Source: Opitutaceae bacterium UBA6669
GTDB lineage: Bacteria; Verrucomicrobiota; Verrucomicrobiia; Opitutales; Opitutaceae
DNA: 7,342 bases
Reading direction: 5' to 3'
Assembly (NCBI GenBank): GCA_002455175.1
Contig: DKKJ01000111.1
Coordinates: forward strand, 29,162-36,503
In this document: positions 1 through 4,300 of the stretch, one piece after another
Layout: each line of letters begins with the position of its first letter
How positions within the stretch are numbered: position 1 is the stretch's first letter
Translations under genes and position numbers: made by a program
The notes under the pieces: generated by a model
Told to the model about the DNA's origin: nothing
The model's database searches: none
What the model saw: only the letters and a program-made list of their open reading frames with translations

Positions 1-523
1 CACTGAACAAAGGATCGGCCAAAAGATTTTGAGCCGAAAACCAAAGCACACAACCGATCCCCAGCATCTTGATAAAGTCCACCACCCCGTGCACGGCAGC
101 GTTTTTGGAAAACACACGCTGTATACCCTTCATCACGTCAAGCCGCTCCAGTTTGACACCCAACGCCTTGGGCGAAATGCGAAAGCCAGTTTGGAAGCCA
201 CCCGCCAAAAGGCTCGCTGCGACCGTCGCTGCTATGACCGGAACCAACACTCGAGCAATCAACAATCCAACCTCCCAAAGCTGTTGCGGTACCGTAGCCA
301 CCTCAATCCGCGTGGCCGCCAAATCTCTCCACAGCAAGGTTGCCAATGCAGCAATGTCACGAGATGCCGCCGACAGGGTCATCGAGAAGACGCCCAAAGC
401 AGCGGCAAGCATCACCACGACCTGCAACTCAGGCGACCGCGCGAATTCGCCGCGCTCCATGGCTTCCGACTTCTTTTTGTCGGTAGGTAGCTCGGTTTTT
501 GAGTCGTCGTCCTGATCGGCCAT
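1..523 (-). CDS. flhB: Flagellar export apparatus protein FlhB, N-terminal part (cut by window start)
   Basis: FlhB is an inner-membrane component of the flagellar type III export gate; it docks on the FliPQR complex and its C-terminal cytoplasmic domain switches export from rod/hook to filament substrates. The first 174 codons are visible. The N terminus is acidic then Lys-rich (MADQDDDSKTELPTDKKK), followed by the family pattern EAMERGEFARSPEL at residues 20-33. Hydrophobic segments lie near residues 33-51, 86-109 and 147-164, and the conserved loop with GGFQTGF (108-114) and a KLERLD...G..RVFSK stretch (124-140) lies between them. The autocleavage NPTH motif would lie beyond the window. 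The ATG at 523 is chosen because the charged N terminus fits the family. It has no Shine-Dalgarno sequence, and a sigma-54 type promoter ends 17 nt upstream of it. A 306-nt gap separates it from fliR, unusually large for this pair, suggesting separate transcription. Confidence 0.95.
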   Translation of the reverse strand, partial: MADQDDDSKTELPTDKKKSEAMERGEFARSPELQVVVMLAAALGVFSMTLSAASRDIAALATLLWRDLAATRIEVATVPQQLWEVGLLIARVLVPVIAATVAASLLAGGFQTGFRISPKALGVKLERLDVMKGIQRVFSKNAAVHGVVDFIKMLGIGCVLWFSAQNLLADPLFS

Positions 524-540
524 GGTGGAACCAGGGGTTA

Positions 541-556
541 TGCAAGCAGAGTGCCA
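541..556 (-). promoter_or_regulatory. Sigma-54 (-24/-12) promoter upstream of flhB
   Basis: On the minus strand the 16-mer TGGCACTCTGCTTGCA matches the sigma-54 consensus TGGCACGNNNNTTGCW at every fixed position except the seventh. The invariant GG and GC doublets are separated by exactly 10 nt. The -12 C falls at 542, so transcription is predicted to start near 530, about 7 nt before the flhB ATG. The match and spacing are seen directly; promoter activity is inferred. Confidence 0.75.
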
Positions 557-574
557 CCGATCCGGGCTTCGTCT

Positions 575-587
575 TTAGCGATTGATA
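575..587 (-). promoter_or_regulatory. Possible IHF site upstream of flhB
   Basis: The minus-strand sequence TATCAATCGCTAA fits the IHF consensus WATCARNNNNTTR with one mismatch in the last triplet. It is centred about 50 nt upstream of the predicted start site, between the -24/-12 element and the upstream palindrome, which is where a DNA-bending protein is often found at sigma-54 promoters. The consensus is loose, so chance occurrence is possible. Confidence 0.3.
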
Positions 588-642
588 GATAGCATCTTAA
601 AATTCAATCTTAGGTGCACTAACCAGGGTCGCCAGCGTCACC

Positions 643-655
643 GGAAAATTTTTCC
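643..655. promoter_or_regulatory. 13-bp palindrome, candidate enhancer site for the flhB promoter
   Basis: GGAAAATTTTTCC (plus strand) is a palindrome with 6-nt arms around a single central base. Its centre is 107 nt upstream of the -12 element of the flhB sigma-54 promoter, inside the usual range for an enhancer-binding protein. It agrees at 10 of 13 positions with the palindrome at 3447-3459, which lies upstream of the fliO promoter. The shared symmetry and placement suggest the same activator, such as a flagellar NtrC-family protein, binds both; that step is inference. Confidence 0.45.
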
Positions 656-686
656 TACCCACCCGATCGGACCGGCCACAGGAGCC

Positions 687-719
687 GACTCCGCTGGGAG
701 GGGGCCTCACTTCGGAGTC
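687..719. repeat. Perfect 7-bp inverted repeat in the fliR-flhB gap
   Basis: GACTCCG at 687-693 and CGGAGTC at 713-719 are perfect reverse complements separated by 19 nt. One arm overlaps a second small hairpin (GGAG/CTCC, 681-692), so the two foldings exclude each other in an RNA. The stretch 524-829 otherwise holds no convincing gene. Apart from the signals listed separately, its role is unknown. Confidence 0.35.
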
Positions 720-744
720 TCTCTCAGAACATCGCGACTCGGCG

Positions 745-806
745 AAAAAACTACGGGAGGGCCACGTGGAGACGTTCCGAGGGAGCCTCATGCACGTCGC
801 CCCTCC
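745..806 (-). terminator. Possible intrinsic terminator after fliR
   Basis: Downstream of the fliR stop, GGAGGG (minus strand, 806-801) can pair with CCCTCC (761-756), and an inner CGTG region at 797-793 pairs with CACG at 768-764. The loop holds a further 4-bp hairpin (779-789). Six T residues follow on the minus strand at 750-745, though separated from the stem by about five bases, so this is a less than ideal terminator. It would partly or wholly isolate fliOPQR transcripts from flhB. Confidence 0.4.
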
Positions 807-829
807 AATTTCAGTGTTTCCGCAGTTCC

Positions 830-1582
830 TCAGCTTCTCGGCAAAAGCTCGAGTAACTTGAACGGCAGGGCGTCAAACTCCACCCATAGGTACTGCGCCA
901 GCAATCCCCCGGCTCCCGCTAAAAGGCCAAACCCTGCGAGCGTGCGGAGGGGGTAACTCAATACGAACACGCTCATCTTGGGAACCGCGCGGCCCAAGAC
1001 GGAAAAAGCCATGTTCACGAGGAAATTGAGGCCGATGAAAGGCGCCGCGATCCGGAAGCCTAATTCGATCACTCGACCAGTCTGCGTCATCATCGTAGTC
1101 ATCGCGAGATCTCCAAACGCAGGAGCACCCGCATGCGCCAACTCAAAACTGCGCGCAAACGCCGTCAGGACACTCAGGTGTGCACCAAAAAGGAAAAACA
1201 ATACCCCTGCCATCATCGACAGCAACGCTGCCAGCGGCTCCTGCGAGGGCTGAGGGACATCAAATCCAGGAGCTGCCGTGAGGCCGATTTCGTTGCCGAT
1301 TAAACGTCCTGCCAGCTCCACGGCGGCAAATGCCAGGCGCCCAACAAATCCAAAGACCAGACCGAGAATCACTTCCCCACCCGCCGCCATCACCAGCGCC
1401 CCAGCTTCCAAAGGAATCTGCGCTGACGGCACGATACCATAGAGCAGCGAAGCAAGACAGGCCGCCAAAGCCACCCGCACCATCGCAGGCAAGGAGCGCC
1501 CCGCCAACGTAGGGATGAGAAGGATGAGTCCCAGACAGCGCAGGAACACCATCAACCAGGCAAAGACCAGGTCGAGCGGCAT
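830..1582 (-). CDS. fliR: Flagellar export gate protein FliR
   Basis: FliR is an integral membrane protein that forms, with FliP and FliQ, the helical core of the flagellar type III export gate in the centre of the MS ring. The 250-residue product has the usual family length and several long hydrophobic segments (about residues 5-25, 35-52, 60-90, 118-145, 175-200 and 205-235). The stretch [17 protein letters not shown] (197-213) matches the conserved FliR region in which Gly-Arg and Pro precede a hydrophobic loop ending in Pro-Leu-Lys/Arg. The ATG at 1582 begins 21 nt after the fliQ stop; only a weak GAGAG element precedes it. No FliR-FlhB fusion is present: the gene stops normally and flhB follows after a long gap. 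Confidence 0.95.
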   Translation of the reverse strand: MPLDLVFAWLMVFLRCLGLILLIPTLAGRSLPAMVRVALAACLASLLYGIVPSAQIPLEAGALVMAAGGEVILGLVFGFVGRLAFAAVELAGRLIGNEIGLTAAPGFDVPQPSQEPLAALLSMMAGVLFFLFGAHLSVLTAFARSFELAHAGAPAFGDLAMTTMMTQTGRVIELGFRIAAPFIGLNFLVNMAFSVLGRAVPKMSVFVLSYPLRTLAGFGLLAGAGGLLAQYLWVEFDALPFKLLELLPRS

Positions 1583-1603
1583 AGCGGACGGCTCTCTCGA
1601 TCG

Positions 1604-1873
1604 CTACACGCCCAACGAACTGATCCGTGTGATCATTGTAGTCGCGAACTCGGTAATTGAACGTAGCAGCCACGGCGCGAGCGCGATCAATAAACCGGCC
1701 AGCGCCAGCAGCTTCGGGGCAAAGGTCAGCGTTTGCTCCTGAATGCTGGTGACCGATTGAAACAGGCTCATCGCGAACCCAATGACCAGCATAACACCCA
1801 AAAAGGGAGCGACCACATAGAGCGAAAAAATGATGACACCCTTGAAGATATCGATGGCGAGTTCCGGATTCAT
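1604..1873 (-). CDS. fliQ: Flagellar export gate protein FliQ
   Basis: FliQ is a small two-helix membrane protein, four copies of which pack around the FliP-FliR core of the export gate. The 89-residue product has the standard length and two hydrophobic segments (about residues 12-38 and 50-74), separated by the conserved loop SVTSIQEQTLTFAPK (41-55), which closely follows the FliQ/SctS family pattern (Q-x-T-x-I-x-E-Q-T-L-x-F-x-P-K). The N terminus MNPELAIDIFKG is also typical. It starts 51 nt after the fliP stop and has no clear Shine-Dalgarno sequence; the intervening bases show no hairpin. Confidence 0.95.
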   Translation of the reverse strand: MNPELAIDIFKGVIIFSLYVVAPFLGVMLVIGFAMSLFQSVTSIQEQTLTFAPKLLALAGLLIALAPWLLRSITEFATTMITRISSLGV

Positions 1874-1924
1874 AACGGCGAGCAGCTTAAACCGACAAAG
1901 GGAGAAAAGACGCGTGGGGCATGG

Positions 1925-2833
1925 CTAGAGCCGGAAACTGTCCACTAGGCTCTTCACCACGAGGTGCCAGCCGTCTACCAGTACGAAGAGCAAAAGTTTG
2001 AAAGGCAGCGAAACGATCGCGGGCGGCATCATCATCATCCCCAGAGCCATCAGCACGGACGAAACGAGGAAGTCGACGACGAGAAACGGCAGAAAGAGCA
2101 TGAAGCCCATCTGAAAAGCAGTTTGTAATTCGCTGATGACAAACGCCGGAATGACGACACGCATCGGTAACTCATCCACGCGCGTTGGCGGAAAACGACC
2201 GAGTTGTAAGAAAAACTCCAGATCCCGCGTTCGAGTCTGCTTGAGCATAAAATCGCGCAGCGGCACGGTGGCTTTGTTGAACGCCTCAGTAGAGGTCACT
2301 TGTCCCGCCATATACGGTTGGACGGCCTCGACTTGAATACGGTCAAAAACCGGCCCCATTAGGAAAAAGGTCAAAAAGAGGGAGAGCCCAACAACGATTT
2401 GGTTCGATGGCGCGGAGGGCACACCAATCGCGGTCCGCACGAACCCCAAGACGATAACGATACGGGTAAAACTGGTCATCAGAATGACCATCGACGGCGC
2501 CAGCGTCAGCAGGGTCATCACCACCACCAATTGAATGGCGATACTGACATCCGCCGGTTTTCCCATACCTTCGAATCCGATGTTAAGGCGTAGCGGACTC
2601 GAATTACCGGAAGAGGGTGGCGGCAGTGCCACCGAGGTCGAAGCGGGCAGCAAAACACTCGTTTCAGGACCTGCCGCCGCGGTCGCTGGAGCGGTTGGCG
2701 AAGTCGAAGGCGTTTGAGCCGGCGTCGGCTGGGCCGAAAGGACTCCGCCACCCAAGACCCCCAAAAGACTACCGATGAGCACGACCGCCTGAAACAGACG
2801 GATCAAAAACGAAACTTGCCGGTTCGCGCGCAT
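1925..2833 (-). CDS. fliP: Flagellar export gate protein FliP with long Pro/Thr/Ala linker
   Basis: FliP forms the pentameric core of the flagellar export gate. The 302-residue product has an N-terminal hydrophobic segment (about 8-34) that looks like a cleavable signal peptide, as in known FliP proteins. Residues 35-80 are rich in Pro, Thr, Ser and Ala and make this FliP longer than the roughly 245-residue enteric form. The conserved core starts near residue 95. It contains MTSFTRIVIVLGFVRTAIG (119-137), the periplasmic region around 160-225, and the Met-rich signature LGMMMMPPAIVSLPFKLLLF (264-283) followed by VDGW. Its ATG overlaps the fliO stop in a TAATG arrangement and is preceded by a strong GGAGG at a 7-nt spacing, so translation is probably coupled to fliO. 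Confidence 0.96.
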   Translation of the reverse strand: MRANRQVSFLIRLFQAVVLIGSLLGVLGGGVLSAQPTPAQTPSTSPTAPATAAAGPETSVLLPASTSVALPPPSSGNSSPLRLNIGFEGMGKPADVSIAIQLVVVMTLLTLAPSMVILMTSFTRIVIVLGFVRTAIGVPSAPSNQIVVGLSLFLTFFLMGPVFDRIQVEAVQPYMAGQVTSTEAFNKATVPLRDFMLKQTRTRDLEFFLQLGRFPPTRVDELPMRVVIPAFVISELQTAFQMGFMLFLPFLVVDFLVSSVLMALGMMMMPPAIVSLPFKLLLFVLVDGWHLVVKSLVDSFRL

Positions 2834-3309
2834 TATTTCGCCTCCGTGGTAGGAGGAAGTGGCGACACCAACTGTATCTGTCCAGGGGTGACTCCGATCA
2901 AAAATTTAGATCCCTGGTAGTCAGCCACGACCAGGTATTGGCGGTTACCCAATGAACGCGTTTCCTCGATCAGGATTTTGCGCTCGCCTCGTGCCACCCC
3001 CAAGGGGCCAGCACCACGGCGTTTTACCCAGTACCAAGCTCCGCCCGTAACCACGGCAAGGGTCCCAAGAACAAAACTCCAGGATCGACCTCCAGCCGCC
3101 GGCGCCCTCCCGGCCGAAGTTGAAACCTCTCCTGCCTCATCTTTCCCTGAAGAACCTTGGGGATAAATCACCAATCCCGGGGAACGGGTAGGAGTCGCCG
3201 CAGGCGACTCCTCTGCCCTCATCAGCTGCGCCGTCTCCAAAACGGCGCAGCCGACTACCACTATCAGCCAGCGGGTGACGCTGGTAAATGTCTGGGAGGA
3301 AAGCCTCAT
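2833..3309 (-). CDS. fliO: Flagellar export assembly protein FliO
   Basis: FliO is a small membrane protein that helps assemble and stabilise the FliP ring of the export gate. The 158-residue product has an N-terminal hydrophobic segment (about 13-27), a low-complexity Ser/Pro/Gly-rich stretch (33-75), a second hydrophobic segment (77-96) ending in WVKRRG, and a C-terminal cytoplasmic domain. In that domain ILIEETRSLGNRQYLVVADY (112-131) and KFLIGVTPGQIQLV (135-148) follow the FliO pattern (x-R-x-L-G-x-x-x-x-L-x-L-V...L-L-G-V-T). Sequence conservation is low in this family, but its place directly before fliP, with a TAATG overlap, supports the call. The ATG at 3309 lacks a Shine-Dalgarno sequence and lies 15 nt after the end of a -24/-12 element. 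Confidence 0.88.
   Translation of the reverse strand: MRLSSQTFTSVTRWLIVVVGCAVLETAQLMRAEESPAATPTRSPGLVIYPQGSSGKDEAGEVSTSAGRAPAAGGRSWSFVLGTLAVVTGGAWYWVKRRGAGPLGVARGERKILIEETRSLGNRQYLVVADYQGSKFLIGVTPGQIQLVSPLPPTTEAK
2841..2845 (-). promoter_or_regulatory. Strong Shine-Dalgarno sequence of fliP
   Basis: GGAGG on the minus strand lies 7 nt before the fliP ATG and inside the last codons of fliO. It is the clearest ribosome binding site in the window. It fixes the fliP start and contrasts with fliO and flhB, which lack any such element. Confidence 0.75.
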
Positions 3310-3324
3310 GCGCGGCTCTGTCTA

Positions 3325-3340
3325 AGCCACTCGCATGCCA
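3325..3340 (-). promoter_or_regulatory. Sigma-54-like (-24/-12) promoter upstream of fliO
   Basis: The minus-strand 16-mer TGGCATGCGAGTGGCT agrees with TGGCACGNNNNTTGCW at 10 of 12 defined positions, and keeps the invariant GG and GC exactly 10 nt apart. The -12 C is at 3326, predicting a start near 3314, only about 5 nt before the fliO ATG. The element sits relative to its start codon almost exactly as the stronger flhB element does, which raises confidence in both. Confidence 0.6.
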
Positions 3341-3370
3341 TAGCACTATCACCAGCAGCAAACCATTTAT

Positions 3371-3383
3371 TATCAGGTAATTA
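3371..3383 (+). promoter_or_regulatory. Possible IHF site in AT-rich block upstream of fliO
   Basis: TATCAGGTAATTA on the plus strand fits WATCARNNNNTTR at all defined positions. It lies in the most AT-rich stretch of the window (about 3361-3400), which also holds the 10-bp palindrome ATTACGTAAT (3380-3389). The site is centred about 63 nt upstream of the predicted fliO start, between the promoter and the upstream palindrome. The function is inferred from position; AT-rich DNA gives such matches easily. Confidence 0.35.
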
Positions 3384-3446
3384 CGTAATAATTAAATCAG
3401 CCAGCACGCTCTTTTACTGCGCAAACCCCTGGGAGTGTACGTCAGC

Positions 3447-3459
3447 GGCAAGTTTTGCC
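3447..3459. promoter_or_regulatory. 13-bp palindrome, candidate enhancer site for the fliO promoter
   Basis: GGCAAGTTTTGCC (plus strand) is an inverted repeat with 5-nt arms and a 3-nt centre; including the flanking C and G the arms are 6 nt. Its centre lies 127 nt upstream of the -12 element of the fliO promoter. It resembles the palindrome at 643-655 upstream of flhB (10 of 13 positions). It also lies 28 nt past the stop of the preceding gene, so a weak terminator hairpin is an alternative reading, but no T tract follows on the minus strand. Confidence 0.45.
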
Positions 3460-3486
3460 GAGCGTGGAATGCGAGCCCAACAGCCA

Positions 3487-3807
3487 CTACAACGCGGCCG
3501 CTGCCCAACGAGGGAGCTCCCACCGCCGACCTTCCGCGAAATCACGCACTAAAGCCTGAGCCCAGGGACGGTTGCTGGTGCACTGGGAAATTTGGACGAA
3601 GGTCTTGGTCCCCACCGACTCCAGGGAGTATTTTCCCACGTTCACGGTCAGAGGAACGCTCTCACCATGCAGAAGGCACACGGCCACGACGGTTTGGCGT
3701 TTTGAATCAATGCGCAACTCGCTCAGTTTGCCGTAAGCGGCAATCACTCCATTCAGGTAGCTTTGCGCCCCTCGACTGGCCATAGCGTCTTTCGCAGCGG
3801 TGAACAT
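3487..3807 (-). CDS. Uncharacterised small protein encoded between fliN and fliO
   Basis: I do not recognise a named family. From the ATG at 3807 the product is 106 residues; a GTG at 3822 would add five hydrophobic residues (VFFLP), and neither start has a clear Shine-Dalgarno sequence. I prefer the ATG because it begins a plausible amphipathic helix (MFTAAKDAMASRGAQSYLNG). The middle (about 27-75) looks like alternating beta strands with charged turns, and the C-terminal third has the Trp-rich helix RPWAQALVRDFAEGRRWELP and ends in WAAAAL. There is no signal peptide or membrane segment, so it is probably cytoplasmic. It lies between a strong terminator (3988-4028) and the fliO promoter region, on the same strand as the flagellar genes. 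A flagellar role is suggested only by location; a general small conserved protein that happens to lie here is equally possible. Confidence 0.7.
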   Translation of the reverse strand: MFTAAKDAMASRGAQSYLNGVIAAYGKLSELRIDSKRQTVVAVCLLHGESVPLTVNVGKYSLESVGTKTFVQISQCTSNRPWAQALVRDFAEGRRWELPRWAAAAL

Positions 3808-3828
3808 AGGCAGAAAGAACACAGGCCG

Positions 3829-3987
3829 CTATTCCGCGCAAGGGTTCCACGGAGGAGATTAAGAAATGTTGAAAAGCGGAAACGCAGGAATCGGACAGCT
3901 GAAATCTGGAACGGCATCCCCAGGAAATGGGCTGAAAGTTTCGCCGTTTCCGCGTTTGGCCATCTCCGCGTATCTGCAGGGTCCAAT
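3829..3987. other. Gene-free stretch after the fliN terminator, possibly a dispersed repeat
   Basis: This stretch encodes no convincing protein. Its plus strand is purine-rich in the centre (about 3851-3940) and carries a 9-nt inverted repeat, GCGGAAACG at 3876-3884 and CGTTTCCGC at 3945-3953, with further CCGCG-containing words at 3951-3970. The repetitive texture resembles noncoding repeat families that I associate with Verrucomicrobia-like genomes, but only one copy is in view. The promoter of the downstream small gene should lie here; no convincing -35/-10 or -24/-12 element was found. Confidence 0.3.
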
Positions 3988-4028
3988 AAAAAAACTCCCC
4001 GCTCGAGTCAGGACACTCGGGCGGGGAG
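3988..4028 (-). terminator. Strong intrinsic terminator after fliN
   Basis: On the minus strand, 14-nt arms (4028-4015 and 4008-3995) pair with a single mismatch around a 6-nt loop. The arm begins CTCCCCGCCCGAGT and the stem is directly followed by seven T residues (3994-3988). It starts 20 nt after the fliN stop. There is no T tract on the other side, so it acts in the minus direction only. It should end the transcript carrying fliL-fliM-fliN. Confidence 0.9.
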
Positions 4029-4048
4029 GCATCTTCACTCGCTGAAAA

Positions 4049-4300
4049 TCAAGTGGCCTTGGTGCCGACCAGTTCGGTGATTTTGATCCCGAAGCTATCT
4101 TCGACGACCACGACCTCACCGTAGGCGATCAACTTATCGTTGACGTAAAGCCCGACGGGATCACTGGCCTGCTGGTTAAGTTGAATGACGGTGCCAGACG
4201 TCAACTCCAACACTTCACGCATAGGCAACTGACACGATCCAAGCTGGACCGTGACCTTTACTTTTACGTCGAGAACAACATCGAGCGTTTTATCTTCCAT
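4049..4300 (-). CDS. fliN: Flagellar motor switch protein FliN (minimal form)
   Basis: FliN forms the lower part of the cytoplasmic C-ring with FliM; it takes part in torque switching and in docking the FliH-FliI export ATPase. At 83 residues it is essentially a lone SpoA/C-ring domain without the N-terminal extension seen in enteric FliN (about 137 residues). Recognisable parts are LDVVLDVKVKVTVQLGSCQLP (6-26), with MREVLELTSGTVIQLNQ (27-43), DPVGLYVNDKLIAYGEVVVV (47-66) and FGIKITEL (70-77). All closely follow the family pattern (v.LG...l.i.dll.L..GsVi.Ld....ePvdi.vNg.liarGEvVvv...fGiRit.i). Its ATG lies 11 nt inside the fliM 3' end, with no Shine-Dalgarno sequence, so translation is probably coupled to fliM. 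A terminator follows. Confidence 0.95.
   Translation of the reverse strand: MEDKTLDVVLDVKVKVTVQLGSCQLPMREVLELTSGTVIQLNQQASDPVGLYVNDKLIAYGEVVVVEDSFGIKITELVGTKAT

Noticed and set aside
29..515. Two overlapping open frames on the plus strand
   Set aside because: They lie opposite the flhB reading frame, which has clear family motifs; their products are Arg/His/Ser-rich shadow sequence.
597..791. A 64-codon open frame on the minus strand after fliR, preceded by GGAGGGG at an 8-nt spacing
   Set aside because: The product is Arg/Ser/Pro-rich without recognisable features. Its ribosome site lies inside the possible fliR terminator stem, and the frame covers the palindrome and other inverted repeats, so a regulatory gap explains it better.
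830..3309. Possibility that fliP-fliQ-fliR belong to a non-flagellar type III secretion system
   Set aside because: FlgD, a hook protein, FliL, and FliM with its CheY-binding peptide are encoded on the same strand nearby, so these are flagellar.
3384..3420. Possible sigma-28 promoter upstream of fliO (TAAA and GCTGATTT words)
   Set aside because: The spacing between the two words is 7 nt rather than about 11, and other combinations match poorly.
3728..3743. Inverted repeat TTGCCGTAAGCGGCAA
   Set aside because: It lies inside the coding sequence of the small unknown gene, its half-sites are in the opposite order from the upstream palindromes, and no T tract follows.
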